DNA of 64,000 nucleotides from Musa acuminata AAA Group (GCF_036884655.1 NC_088345.1:29909001-29973000); one strand, 5' to 3'; shown: positions 12,401-23,490, counted from the stretch's first letter. A program made the numbers and translations. Notes: generated by a model not told the origin, from the letters alone.

Positions 12401-15400
12401 ACAACACCCTTCTATCATAATGCCAAGGTCTTCCCAACAACAAATGACAAGTATCCATAGGAGCAACATCACACCATACTTCGTCTTTATAATATTTGCC
12501 AATGGAAAACGAAACTAAACATCTTTTAGTTACCTTGATGTCATTTCCTTTTTGCAATCAACATAATTGGTACGGATGTGGATGAGGGATTGTATCCAAC
12601 TTTAGCTTCTGCACCATCTCCAAAGATACCACATTCTCAAAGCTGTCGCTGTCGATGATCACCAAGCACACCTTGCCAAGAGAAGTGCATTTAGTGTGAA
12701 ACACGTTTTTTCTCACCCAACTTTCATCCTCGGCCACATAAGACACTTGTAAGCTACGTTGCAACACAATAAACAAACCATGATCTGCATAAGTAACCTC
12801 TTCCTCATCATTATCATATTTTGGTTCGTCATTGGCTTCATCTTCTCCTCCATCACTAAGATCTTCAACCAAAGTTACAATCCACCTGTTTGGATAATCT
12901 GAAGCAATATGCCCAAAACCATGACATTTGAAACATTTTCGACCACTTGGGGGTAAAAGAGTTAGGTGTTTTTTTACTGCCAGCAGATTCTTCACCCTTT
13001 TCTTGCACCTTCGAAGTCACCTTACTTTGGCCAGTAGGCTTTGAACTTTCTCCTTTTGTATATCCTTCTTTTGAACCAGATCAATAACTCTTTTCAAACT
13101 TCTGTTGTTTTTCAACTTTGAATGACAGCTTGCTCACATCATTTAAAGACCAATATGGCTGCAGTTGAACAACTTTAGCAATCTCATATTTCAGACCTCC
13201 TAAGTATCTTGCAATTATTTGCTCTTCCGGTTCCACAAGCTCTCCTTTTAACATTAGATTATCGAATTCTGCAGTGTACTCCACACTAAGATCTTTTTGC
13301 TTGAAATCATAGATTTTAAGAAAGATCTCTTGCCTATAATTGTGAGGTAAATATTTCCTTTTTAGCTCCCTTTTCATTTTTTCCCATGTCATAATTTTAC
13401 TCTTCCCCTTACGTTCTCTATGGTTTTTCAGATTTTCCCACCAAAAAGATGCATTCCGTTTAAGTTTGAGTGTCACAAGTTTGACCTTCTTTTGTTTTGG
13501 TGGTTCATAAAAATCAAAAATTCTTTCTACTGTATTAAGCCAATCAATAAAGTCATCAACATTTATTTTACCTTCAAATTCTGGAATCTCCAATCTTATG
13601 TTATATTTATTCTGCCACTCGTCTTGGACTCCATGTCTTGTATGAAATCTTCTCGACTCCCTTGGATGAGAAGGTGTATCATCATAAGAAGTAAATTCAT
13701 GAACATCATTTTCATGCTGGTTGTGTCTACTTCGAAGTTCTTTAATTATTTCATTTTTTTCTTACAGACTACGTAGCAATCTTCGTAGCTGCAGCCTCAA
13801 CGATTTAGCATCATCTTCATGGTCACTACTTTCACTACCAATATCTTTTCCATTCCGCCTTTCCATGATCTATAGCCTTTAGCTCTGATACCAAACTGAT
13901 ACCGGGGAGGGTAAAATGCAGAATGGATTTCGAAAGAAAACCGATAGAATAGTTTTTCAGATAGAAAATGTCACAGTAGACAAGGAACGAACTCTTGAAG
14001 AAAAGTCGCAGTACAATTGTATTTGCTGGAATGAGTGTTTTGAGTAGAAAAGACACGGACTCACGATAAAACTTAAATAAGATAGAAAAATAGTTCACCA
14101 CCAAGTTAAAATCACAAAGGGATACAGAAATTCACCACCTCAAGGATTATAAACGAGGATACAAAACAGAAATCAAAAGACTCACCACTTAAGGACGCAT
14201 CCAAGAGATACAGAGTTTAAGGGAGTTCTCCAAGAGAGCTTCTGCCAAGATATCATTAGTTTATAAAATTCTTTCTAAGTCCTAAACACCAAAATAAGTA
14301 CTAGTGCATGAAACAACCCTTCATGTATAAGGAATTTCGAAATTAAGTGTTCACTTGGTCATGAAGAAAAGCACCTTAAAAACAGCTTTAACTTTGTGCA
14401 GGGAATATGCCGATGAGCTGTCATATTTGAGTGGGCTGAGTTGAAGATTATAAGGAATCATTGTTTGGTGAAAAAAATATCAAATCATAATTAAGGTTCA
14501 TATGATCAGATTGTAGTAAATTAGACACTCCTGTGTTATTGTTATTGATAGATTTTCAAAAATATATCACTTTGTTCCCTGCAATAAATCGAATGATGCA
14601 TCTCATATTGCTAATATGTATTTTAAGGAGATTGTTAAATTGCATGGTATTCCAAGAACTATGGTGTCTAATCGAGATTCAAAATTTCTTAGTCATTTTT
14701 GGAGGACTCTTTGGAGGAAGCTGGGTACTTTTTTGAATTTCAGCAACTCGCATCATCCACAAACCGATGGGCAAACGGAGGTAACGAACAAAAGCTTGGG
14801 AAATTTGCTTAGAAGCTATGTTGGCAAGAATATTAAACAGTGGGATCTCATTTTTCCACAAATTGAGTTTGTCTATAATCGTTCTATCCATCATAGTATC
14901 GGTAAGAATCCTTTTGAGGTTGTTTATGGTGCTAATCCTACTAGTCCTTTGGACTGCGTCCCTCATTCGACAATTAAGCAATTTAGTAGAGATGCTGATG
15001 AGAGAGCAAAGCAGATAAAGAAGCTACATAAGGGTGTTAAAGCAAACATAGAAAAGCAAAATGTGAGGTACATAGAAGCTGCCAATAAACACAAAAAACA
15101 TATGGAGTTTAATGATGGTGATTTGGTCTGGATTCATCTAAGAAATGAGAGGTTTCCACCGGGCAAATTTGAAAAATTAAAACCAAAAGCTGATGGTCCA
15201 TTCAAGGTGCTTAAGAAAATTGACAAAAACGCATATAAGATCGAGCTACCTGAAGATTACGGAGTGTCCCCAACATTTAATATTACTGATTTAAGTCATT
15301 TTCACAATCAAGTTGACGAAACAAACAAGGGCTTGAGGACAAGTCTTTTTTAACCATGGGACATTGACACGGGAGTGTCTAATTTGATACAATCTGCTCA

Positions 15401-18400
15401 TATGGACCTTGCTAATGCTATGGTATTTTTTTCAACCAATATCGTTGCCTCTTAGTCTTGAACTCAACTCACTCAAATATGACAGCTCAACAGCATATTC
15501 CTTGTTTCAAGCCTTGCTTATATGTTTACACTGTCAGACAGGTAAAAGGTAATTAATTGGAACTATTGCAAGCCTTGCTTATATGTTTCCATCACATTGT
15601 AGTAAAGTTTCAAACCCATGTTTGAACCACTAACAAGTACCCATATTTGATACATAGTAGAGCCAGACATACTTTAAAATGTTTACATTCCCTATCTTTG
15701 CATAAGATAGAGGTTCCATTTCTAAAACTTGGGTGAGGTGCCCCTCATTTGTTTGGTATAATCAACATTTATCAAGGCTTAGAATGCCCCAGCACTTGTG
15801 TTACTAGCCAATGCCAAGTCTGCAACACTTTGTCTACCTTACCATCACAAGAAATAGAGACACAAAGGCACAATTTTATGAATGAGCAAGTTACACTTAC
15901 AAGACTTCATGTAGTATAAGCATGACAAATGGAAAGCATTAAATTTTATTAACGAGAAAGTTAGAGTAGAATAACTTCTTTTCCTTGTATAATTAAATAA
16001 ATTCTACTTAATTACATGTTTTCTTATAAATTTTGGACTATCTAATAGTTGTCTAAGGATGAAGAACATCAGAGTTACAATTTTATGTATCTTAGGCGCA
16101 CTAATAAAATACATAATTTCAAAATTTCATGCCAAAATTAACACTAAAAGCTCAAATATTTTCAAACCAAAAAATTGTTGAGGTATAAGATTTTTAAAGA
16201 TTGTTTGTTTGGGAACTTTAAATTTGAGCCTTGATCAACATGATTTGACTGTACAATTCGAAAGTGTACAAACTTTATACAAACCAAGGTTCCTTATACC
16301 AAGGTTCGTCATACCGTACGGTCGTACCGTATCGGCGTTTCGACCCGGGCTCGGTACGGTACGGTACCGGTGTACCAAATAATTTTATACTTTCATACTG
16401 TAGCAATGCGACAGTATAGTACTGTAGCACTGTAGCAGTGCTACAGTATAATACTGTAGCACTGTAGCGATACCGATCGGTCCGCGTACCAGTACAGGCG
16501 GTACACTTCGGTATGACAGACCTTGCATTATACCGCAATGTACCGCTTGATATGCTAGTACATACCAGTCCAACAGGAGACCGGTACGAGTGGTACATCA
16601 CTACGCTCCCATGTACTGTGTGTCGATATACTCAGTACAACATGACACAACTTGATACATACCGTACCAACAGCTAGTCGGGTACAAACCGATAATACAA
16701 ACCATGATACAAACTTTATATAAACTATAATGATACTTATACATATATAAACCATGATAAACAGAAATTTCAAAATTGAATATTTGAAGAATTTAACCAA
16801 ATATCATAATCACATCTTCCTAATCTTCAGCCAAAATAAAAGAGTGATAAATACAAGATAAAAGTGAATATAGACACCTAGATTACAAGATATAATATAT
16901 GCTCCCTACCGAATGTCCCCATATCATGAGATTCATGATAGACATATAATATAGGATACAGGTCCTATGGAACTAACAAACTTACGATCACAATTAGCAG
17001 AGAAATTTTCTGCAGAAACAGAGGTAGAGAAGATGTTCAATTCTAAGAAAGATTGGAAGTATCCTCTGGCTTCTAGTTTCTTTTGGATATATATATATAT
17101 ATATATAGCAGGATAAAAATATACTTACAGAAGTGGATGGATAATATCCAATAATGTTTGATATTCCAATTTTAATCATCTATATTCTATATGCATTTTT
17201 GAAAAGAAGACATCATGGAGGAAAGAGCAATTACCTGAAGTGGAAGCATAGAACTAAAATATACGTACTCGAACCAATTGTTGCACACCAGCCAAACTTG
17301 AACCATAAGCAGCAGCACCTGGATACAAGTCTCTTTCAGCGCCTAATATCTGGGATATGAATACTTTGGATCCTCCTGTTTTATTATCCCGCATTCGTTT
17401 TGCAACTGCTTTTAGCAGAAACCATGGAGCCATGAAATTAATTTTTATTGTCTTTTTATACTCATGTTCAGTCACGTCTAGACATCCTTGCATTTTCCCT
17501 GTCCGAAAGGTTCAATAAATAAACATTTGACAAAATATAAACCCTAACCTTCGAAACATGCTACATTGATTATCTTGAGAACTACAAAATTATCACTTCG
17601 GCCCTGATAAGAAAAATGTATAATGCAAACAAACATATCTATTACAGGATTAGAAACAAAAAATACAAATGAAAATGTCAGTCCCTAAGAAGTAAATTTG
17701 TAAGGGCAGTTGTTATAGTATTTCACAGAAAACATTTTATAAAGTATTAAATACTTTTTTTCATTTGCTTTAATATTAATATCTCAATAATGTTAGATTT
17801 CACCCAATAATGTGTCACCGTGATGAAAAATAAGTTGCAAAAAAAGAGTACAGTTTGAAAAATGACCAGGATCGCAAGTTTGATGTATAGATCCTGCATC
17901 GTAGATATCTTAAAGCTAAAGTATGATGCTGAGGCAAGTGTGACTTCACAAGATAAAGATTAGGCCTTACATGAGTTTATATTGAGCCCAGTTTGGGTGA
18001 AAGGTATCATTCTGTTTTCTTTTATTTTTACCTATTTTTTTGATATCTTTATATGTATTTTCATCCTTATTTTAGTTTCTACTATACAGAATCTTTAGAG
18101 TTTTATTTCAGTTGTATTGTTGCCCTTTGAGCCCCAATGCAGGTATGTGTTGGATTAAGAATCAAGTTTCATAAAGATCTAGGTGTCTCCTTACGAAAGG
18201 TCTTAAGCGATTTATGAGATCTATCACTCTCTTAAATAAATCTTCATAGTATAAAAGTTCTAATATATCATATAAAGACTATTATCTCTTAAGGTAATGA
18301 GTAATGATATTAAAATTAACATTAATAACTGGAGGTTTTCTCTTCTTGGCCTGTAATGTGAGGCCATTTATTTTGCGTCTGTTTGATCACACTGACATCG

Positions 18401-21081
18401 ATTTGAGTCCATAACTGAAGCGAATCTGGATTAGTTCAAACTTATTTCAATTGTCAAGAACAAGGAAGGAAGGGTTAAACAAGATCATGGAGGATGAGAT
18501 TCATCTACCTTGTTCAAAAGGATGTTTAAAATGTCAGATAAAAGAGGATCTGAATACTCCACATTCAATGAATTCAGTCAGAATCCAGATTTCCCCTAAC
18601 AATAACAAATTTCAGATAAAATCAAACGTCAACAAGGAGTGCAAGGCCAAAGTTTATGGAAGTGGAACAACAAAGGTGCCCATGCCACAAGTCAAGTAAA
18701 GAATGGTGAAGTACAGGATGATTCTCTGAAATTTACAAGAAAAGCCTTCTATATATCTTAAAAAATGAACTTCTGAATGTTAAAGAATTTCTTAGGTATG
18801 CTGCTGAAGTTATTTTAGGTCTATCTCAAGATGCACGGTAACACTCCAACAAAGAATAAGGAGTTAAAGACAAAATTGGAGTAACCAACCATTGAGGAGA
18901 TGGTAGCAGAAGCAAAATGCCAAAGATGTTCATGCTTTAGCCAGTTATCCATATTATAGTCAGTTCAACCTCAGATGTAGATGACAATGATCATGCTTTT
19001 AGAACTTATTGGTTTGTTCAAAGAAAAGAATCAATTATGATTTTCAAAATAAAATGAAAAAGGAACAAAGGAACGAAGTTAAACATTGACAAGTTCAACA
19101 TTAGGAGGGTGGAAAGTTTTACGTCCCACATAATGCTCAATGCAGAAAAGTTCTTCAAGTGAAAAAAAATAAATTTCCAATAGAAATGACCACTTTATCC
19201 GTTATACACATTTAATGTGAACAGCCTTATCAAAAGTATCCACTATTTACCTTGGAGTTAGTTTTCAGTCTCACAAGTTGTCCTAGCTGCTTTAACAATT
19301 ATCAGACACTATGCCAAGAGAACCAGGTTTGCAAATCTATTCACACAATATAACTAGGTTGGCGTCTGCATCAGATTTATTGGGTTATTGGACCTTTTTT
19401 TTCATATCAATGGATTCAAGTTTAAGGGGGGGAAAAAGTAAGGACTTCTATGTACTTGTTAGAATTTACATAAGTGGTTTTACTATACATTCTCCCTACA
19501 TAAACCAAATATTAGCATGAGTAACTACATGTATGACTAACTATATTCCTGGATTAACCCTTTAAAACTTGAAAAACGAAGAATACAGAAAAACCGTGTT
19601 TTGCTTTTTGTATAAATTGTATAACCAGCATTGCAATTCTAGCTTCAGATGTACCCTTGTCAAGTCCTTTATCTGTCAATGAAAATTGTCCCCTAGCCAG
19701 TGCTATTCTAGTCATTTATCGTGTTCAATGTGAGGCTATATATGCTAATATAATCTTATAGCCGTCAAATGAAATTTGTAACACATTAATAGTTTGAAGC
19801 TTACTAGGATGCAATCAATAGCTTTTACAATAGAAAAACTATACAAATTCATAGCATTGTAATCATAAAAACATTATTTTTACCAATGCAAATAGCAATC
19901 TTCCTGATTTACCTTCATAAGCACAACAATTAACGAAAGCATCAAGTGTCCCTAATAGCTTCCATGCCAAATCCACTGCCTCATCAAAGACAGCCTCAAG
20001 ATCTTCTTCCATATTCAAACCAACAATTTTGAATGCATTGACCTCCTTGAAAGAGCTCGCCATATCCCCCACCATTTTCTGAAGTTGGTTTTTATCGCCC
20101 ATCAAAACTAACCTAATTGTTATATTACAACCAGCAGCATAAGCAAACATGAAGAAAAATTACAAAGAAATAATAAATGGAACTTAGAGAAATAACATTT
20201 AGATCAAATTAATTCATGAAAGAAAAAGAATCATTAAACACATTTTCTGTACATAAAGAATTAGAGGTCTTATAAATTGTAATTTGACCACACAGTAATA
20301 CATCTGTACCAATAGACAGTGACAACGTCTGATAAATAGATCAAATCGATTAACCATTCAAATGATAATAAAGTTGTTGGAGACGAGCAAACTAACTAAC
20401 TTTCAAATGTAGAAATCAGTAGTAATTTTATATTTATTGAAAAAGTCAAATCCTGTAAGTGAAAATCTACCAAACACTGATGTTTCAAGCATGCAAAAAA
20501 ATGGTCCTCCACTGTAATCGTCAGTTAATGACTAGTTTGATCCAATTTGTGCCTTCACGAAAAGCAAGTAATTTTCGCCATGTGAACCTCATTGGGACGG
20601 TTTGATCTAACCGTTACAATCAAAAGTTGTCGGGTTCCAATTATTGGAATCTTTGGGAAATCCCAGAATTAAAAGATTATTCGCCATCAAAAATGCAATT
20701 AATGGTGCAACTTATGGGAAATTGTATTAGTCCTCTTGATGGATCCCGATATGTCTCCTGCTCACCTCTAAATCTCTATCTCATATTTATTTCAAACATC
20801 TTGGTTCTTTAGTCCGACACAACCTTTCCTATCCAAGGCATTCTACTTGCATCGAAGAACACGAAAGAACAAGGACCAGCACATACGAGCCGAAGATTCT
20901 TAAAAGTAAAAAAAAAAAAAAAGTGTAAAATCAGGAACGATCGAAAGAAGGAAAAAATTAGAAGAAGAAGAAGAAGAAGAAGAAGATACCTGCAACCGGC
21001 TTTGGCCAAGTGGTAAGCGATGCCATTAGAGATCTCATCGCCGGCGGAGGTCAACAGAACCCTGTTCACGGAATCCCCCAT
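130..21081 (-). CDS. Short-chain dehydrogenase/reductase (SDR) family protein, 4 exons
   Basis: Exons on the minus strand at 20990-21081, 19913-20112, 17269-17498 and 130-408 join in frame (92+200+230+279 nt, 267 codons with stop). All introns are GT/AG. The product resembles plant FabG-like SDRs, predicted NAD(P)-dependent oxidoreductases with a Rossmann fold. Visible landmarks are the N-terminal [11 protein letters not shown] segment where the cofactor glycine motif lies, DAFVNCCA in place of NNAG, N118, S146, Y162, [10 protein letters not shown] and a conserved C-terminus with [12 protein letters not shown]. The Tyr-x3-Lys pair reads Y162-G-S-S-L166, so the usual catalytic lysine is absent, and the glycine motif is also atypical. 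I chose the ATG at 21081 because it gives a family-like N-terminus; an in-frame ATG at 21198 would add 39 residues. Intron 3 is about 16.9 kb and full of transposons. Substrate unknown. Confidence 0.85.
3777..4383 (+). repeat. 5' LTR of Gypsy A
   Basis: Starts TGACACGGGAGTGTC and ends GGTATCA, three bases before the primer binding site. The same start recurs at 15365 (3' LTR remnant), and in reverse at 8711 and 14538 (Gypsy B LTRs). Confidence 0.85.
4387..4398 (+). other. Primer binding site of Gypsy A
   Basis: TGGTATCAAAGC lies three bases after the LTR. It differs at one base from the usual plant TGGTATCAGAGC, complementary to the 3' end of initiator tRNA-Met. Confidence 0.8.
4688..8040 (+). 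pseudogene. Gypsy A gag-pol, first part (gag to integrase N-terminus)
   Basis: Broken polyprotein. Gag starts near 4688 ([16 protein letters not shown]), followed by stops near 5065 and 5180. A CCHC zinc knuckle ([14 protein letters not shown]) is at about 5348-5389. The protease region reads IIDNGG where an active enzyme has D-T/S-G. RT has the YFDD box at 6663-6674. RNase H is at about 7160-7540 and the integrase zinc-binding part at about 7750-7930. A run of A near 5926-5935 carries an indel that shifts the frame compared with Gypsy B, and another indel lies near 6840. A 135-bp in-frame tandem duplication (6890-7024/7025-7159) is unique to this copy. Confidence 0.85.
6890..7159 (+). repeat. 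135-bp in-frame tandem duplication in Gypsy A pol
   Basis: Two adjacent 135-bp units, each encoding 45 residues from [15 protein letters not shown] to EANDAF, at the RT-RNase H connection. Gypsy B has a single unit at the same place. The units differ at a few bases, so the duplication is not brand new. Confidence 0.85.
8041..8711 (-). repeat. 3' LTR of Gypsy B
   Basis: Reverse-oriented LTR that pairs with 13897-14538. The inner end is GTGTCA next to the polypurine tract; the outer end borders the TTGTT duplication. Confidence 0.85.
8712..8722 (-). other. Polypurine tract of Gypsy B
   Basis: CCGGGGGAGAT on the minus strand directly precedes the 3' LTR, the expected position for plus-strand priming. 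Confidence 0.75.
8809..9638. mobile_element. hAT-like non-autonomous element, CAGTG family copy 1
   Basis: Begins CAGTGATTT and ends AATCACTG (terminal inverted repeats), flanked by a perfect 8-bp duplication TGTTGGGG (8801-8808 and 9639-9646), the hallmark of hAT insertions. It sits in Gypsy B pol; the uninterrupted sequence is present in Gypsy A near 15270. Ends are rich in GGCGCTCG-type palindromes. The interior holds an AT-rich stretch (8890-9000), a GC-rich minisatellite (about 9125-9300) and a short telomere-like GGGTTA stretch near 9385-9410. No transposase. Confidence 0.9.
9125..9300. repeat. GC-rich minisatellite inside CAGTG copy 1
   Basis: Imperfect tandem units around GGAGGCGCGAGCAGCGGGAA and GGCTCGC, roughly 36 bp long. 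The long open frames on both strands here are a by-product of this composition. Confidence 0.7.
13881..13893 (-). other. Primer binding site of Gypsy B
   Basis: Reads TGGTATCAGAGCT on the minus strand, the standard plant initiator-Met tRNA complement. Confidence 0.85.
13897..14538 (-). repeat. 5' LTR of Gypsy B
   Basis: The inner end is TGATACCGGGG (reverse of ...TATCA), three bases from the primer binding site. The two B LTRs differ at many scattered bases and indels, so the insertion is fairly old. Confidence 0.85.
14544..15353 (+). pseudogene. Gypsy A integrase core and C-terminus, second part
   Basis: Resumes exactly where the frame stops at 8040 once Gypsy B and one TTGTT are removed (MVV followed by IDRFSK). 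It contains the integrase core with the [16 protein letters not shown] segment (here [13 protein letters not shown]) and ends [11 protein letters not shown]...RTSLF just before the 3' LTR. No chromodomain is obvious. Confidence 0.85.
15365..15501 (+). repeat. Truncated 3' LTR of Gypsy A
   Basis: Matches the first ~137 bp of the 5' LTR (TGACACGGGAG to CATATTCC) and then stops abruptly. No matching target duplication can be found because the right end is missing. Confidence 0.8.
16285..16706. mobile_element. Outer MITE of CAWGG family (hAT-like), with another inside
   Basis: Starts CAAGGTTCC and ends AAACCATG, flanked by a perfect 8-bp duplication ATACAAAC (16277-16284 and 16707-16714). Without the inner element it is about 190 bp and resembles the copy at 42238-42432 in reverse orientation. 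Rich in GGTAC/GTACC palindromes. No coding capacity. Confidence 0.8.
16300..16525. mobile_element. Inner MITE of CAWGG family, nested in 16285-16706
   Basis: Starts CAAGGTTCGTCATACCG and ends CGGTATGACAGACCTTG, an inverted pair. Flanked by CCTTATAC (16292-16299) and CATTATAC (16526-16533), a 7/8 target duplication. The middle consists of repeated CTGTAGCACTGTAGC/GCTACAGT strings, shared with the copy at 41069-41374. Confidence 0.8.
17269..17498 (-). CDS. SDR gene exon 3 (active-site exon)
   Basis: The acceptor reads GGACAG|GG and the donor CGA|GTACGT. It encodes residues 98-174, including the active-site Asn118 (KINF), Ser146 and Tyr162. Position 166, normally the catalytic lysine, is leucine. 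Confidence 0.87.
17499..19912 (-). other. SDR intron 2
   Basis: A 2.4-kb intron between the mapped splice sites. The rest is AT-rich with no recognisable gene or clear transposon. The ORF at 18451-18699 has no recognisable motif. Confidence 0.7.
19913..20112 (-). CDS. SDR gene exon 2
   Basis: The acceptor reads AATTAG|G and completes Arg31; the donor reads GAAG|GTAAAT and splits Gly98. It encodes the second Rossmann strand (LVLMGD) and the DAFVNCCA segment that corresponds to the NNAG motif of classical SDRs. Confidence 0.85.
20960..20987. repeat. (GAA/CTT)n microsatellite next to SDR exon 1 donor
   Basis: Eight or nine GAA units on the plus strand, i.e. a CTT tract within a few bases of the donor site in the transcript of the SDR gene. 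Confidence 0.85.
20990..21081 (-). CDS. SDR gene exon 1
   Basis: Encodes residues 1-30 and the first two bases of Arg31. The donor reads CAG|GTATCT and is followed directly by a CTT-rich microsatellite in the intron. The frame is open upstream to an ATG at 21198, so a longer N-terminus cannot be excluded. Confidence 0.8.
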
Positions 21082-23040
21082 CCCTGCCCAGTAATCCCGA
21101 GTCACCAAAACAAGCCCCAGAGAATCACCCAAGGAATCGAAGATGATTGGGAAGAGGGAGGGAGACTTGAAAATAGAGGAGGAACGAGACGACACCAAAG
21201 AGGCGACCGTCAGAAGTTAGGAATACGCATCCAAGTGTGGCTTGGTGGGCTGTCATCACAAATTTTGGCATTCTTTCATGTTTTTACATAAATAATCCTT
21301 TAAATAAAAAGAGTCTTAAAATCGATGCCTTGTATTCTTGAATCAAATATTATGCAAATTTCAAGTGCAACTCCCCATATTGTTATTATTTAAGAAGTTT
21401 CTAAACAATTAGTTATCGATTAAAGTTTGGTGTAAAAGGGGGTACTCGAAATCACCAACAGCCCGTGCAAGTGACAGAATACGAGAAGATGAGGTCAGCA
21501 AGCTTGGTCAAAATATCGTAGTCGCTCCCGTAGTCTTCATCCTTTTGAGTCGAAACCAACTCATCGCATCCATCCTCCGCCTTTGGGTCAAAAACAATAA
21601 TACCAAGTGAGATTTGCGATATTATTGTACTCGTGTTATTGACTCTTAAAGTTCTTTCAAATATTATTTGAAGTATATATATAAGTAATGAAAACATGCA
21701 TTCTTCCAATAAGTATAAGTGTGCTAGTCGATTATATTAAGTTATAAGTATGTACATAATAATAGGTTTTAATTGATTCTAAATGCTTAGTTTGATCATA
21801 TTTAAAATAAGTGAGTTTAATGTTTAAACATAATATTTGTGTGGAGGATAGCATATTGATTTACTTATGCATGACTGAAGCAGTGGATCATTAAGTGGAG
21901 ATAAAAATTTTGGTCTTATCTTCCCCACCAACCTAACAAGTCAAGTCATGAAACTCTCTCTCTCCTTCAGCAACCCTCTCAGTTCTGCATTTTATCTTCG
22001 TTAAGGCCAAAGACCCTGGTTCTACATAAGAACAAGGTAAGAATATCTAATTCTTCCCCTAGCTATACTTAAGTTTCAGTTTAGTAGTTTATAGGCTAAT
22101 GAGTTCATATACTTTTGAGTAACCTATGCTTTAATTTAATCTCTGAATTTTAGGCATATTGTGTATAAATTTGTTATGATTCTAAGCTTGTAGTGTATTG
22201 CTTTAATCTAATACTTGTGTATAAAGTTATGATTGTTCTAATTTGAGATGCTTATAATCTTCTATTTTTAGTGAAGAGGTCTTGTTTAAGTTGAATTGAT
22301 ACTCTTAAGGATATAATTAGCTCTTTAGATATATCTTAAAAAGATTCTTAGGGTTTTATAGGCTTTAGAATTGAGTGAATGTCATTTCTGTATATCTAGT
22401 CTCAACCTAGTTTTAATAGCATAGAATAGGTCATGGTAGTTGAATTATGAGAATACTTTAGCATCCTAATAATTTTATTTTAAGCTAAAATTATTGTATG
22501 TCCCCTAAGTTCTTGAAAAAATTTATGATAATATAAGATGGTTTGATCAACAACAATAGTGAAATAAAATTATTTCACAAAATCATATAATTATTTGATC
22601 GGTAAGCAACAATGTCATTTAATTATAGGTGGAATTGTTGGCAAATTAGTGGTGAAATTTAAGTGAATTTTCCGATTGGATATAATCTAATTCAAAGAGA
22701 TTTACCAAAATTTTGCTACAAATCATTAGTTATAGTGGGAGTTATTAGTGATTCAAAATGAAAGGTTTTTACTTTGAGCATATCATGATCTTGTGCTCTA
22801 ATTTTATATATTTTTAATTCCCTAGCATGCTTAATCATTGAGGTAGTGGTACTCTGATGGAAACATCATCTTAAGTTGAATCAAGTAAGTATAAGCTTAA
22901 CTAACTATAAAATAGTAGTCATATAAATTATGGGTATTCAAGATATAAAGTATGTTTTAAATGAGATGATTGTCATGAGATAGCTATAAATATAATGTTA
23001 ATATATGCATTACATAAGAATAAAGAGCATATGAATTACA
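21082..23040. other. SDR upstream/intergenic region
   Basis: About 2 kb upstream of the SDR start codon. The first ~120 bp stay open in the SDR frame and may be 5' UTR or an N-terminal extension. The rest is AT-rich. I could not place a convincing TATA box and see no other gene. Confidence 0.5.
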
Positions 23041-23057
23041 ATGAAAATAACTAACAT

Positions 23058-23490
23058 GCATATACATTGTGGTGTAGAAGTATACTAATATATTATGATG
23101 TGTTATTCACGTATATATTATGATATGTGATATGGAAGTGTATATATATGTTATATGTTATGACAGGCGATGAGAGAATGTGTATATATATATGTTATGA
23201 TATGCAATATAGGAATACACAAATATGTTATGACATGTAGTGTAGAAGTATACATATATATTATAAAATATGATGTGAATATGATATGAAATATATTATA
23301 AGTACTATAAATTATCCTTGCATATGTGTATTCTAATTTACTTTAAATCATAAGTTTATCTCCTTATTAGGCATCTGCCATACTAAAATGCTTTCATCGT
23401 GAAATATTTTATGTATTTTTTTATATGATATGCGGTATGAGAATACATATATATATTATGATATATGATATGGAGTTCATAAATATCTTA
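23058..23490. repeat. AT-rich minisatellite (TTATGATATG units)
   Basis: Repeated blocks of the form TTATGATATG(T/C)GATAT followed by GTATATATAT, about 55 bp apart, with decay between blocks. No gene. Confidence 0.65.

Larger units (their letters stand above)
8723..13593 (-). pseudogene. Gypsy B gag-pol
   Basis: Broken but nearly full polyprotein. Gag runs from 13593 ([16 protein letters not shown]). The zinc knuckle [14 protein letters not shown] near 12890-12940 has lost its last cysteine. The protease motif is degenerate (IIDSDSF). RT (12188-11520) has a YFDD box, RNase H is at about 11235-10912 and integrase at 10659-10070, followed by the integrase C-terminal part. The last stretch is cut by the hAT-like insertion: codons before it end at 9647 and resume at 8800. 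Several stops and frameshifts. Confidence 0.85.
8041..14538 (-). mobile_element. Ty3/Gypsy retrotransposon B, nested in A, opposite orientation
   Basis: Complete two-LTR element of about 6.5 kb flanked by the direct repeat TTGTT. LTRs at 8041-8711 and 13897-14538; primer binding site 13881-13893; polypurine tract 8712-8722. It belongs to the same family as Gypsy A, so it is a self-insertion. Terminal dinucleotides have mutated at both outer ends (TAAT... and ...GTTA instead of TGAT and GTCA). It carries an 830-bp hAT-like insertion at 8809-9638. Confidence 0.9.
3777..15501 (+). mobile_element. Ty3/Gypsy retrotransposon A, interrupted and 3'-truncated
   Basis: Sense-oriented Gypsy element inside SDR intron 3. 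It has a 607-bp 5' LTR (3777-4383, TG...CA), an iMet-type primer binding site, a gag-pol relic in protease-RT-RNase H-integrase order (the Gypsy order), and only the first 137 bp of the 3' LTR (15365-15501). Integrase is split at 8040/14544 by insertion of Gypsy B in the opposite orientation, with a 5-bp TTGTT target duplication (8036-8040 and 14539-14543). Several stops and frameshifts show it is dead. Confidence 0.88.
409..17268 (-). other. Giant SDR intron 3
   Basis: The splice sites define an intron of about 16.9 kb. It holds the nested Gypsy elements (3777-15501) and a nested MITE pair (16285-16706). In 409-3776 I see only AT-rich non-coding sequence with a GA-rich microsatellite near 2779-2815. 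In 15502-16284 I see no gene, only a repeated CAAGCCTTGCTTATATGTTT string near 15510 and 15569. A (TA)n run lies at 17090-17107. Confidence 0.8.
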
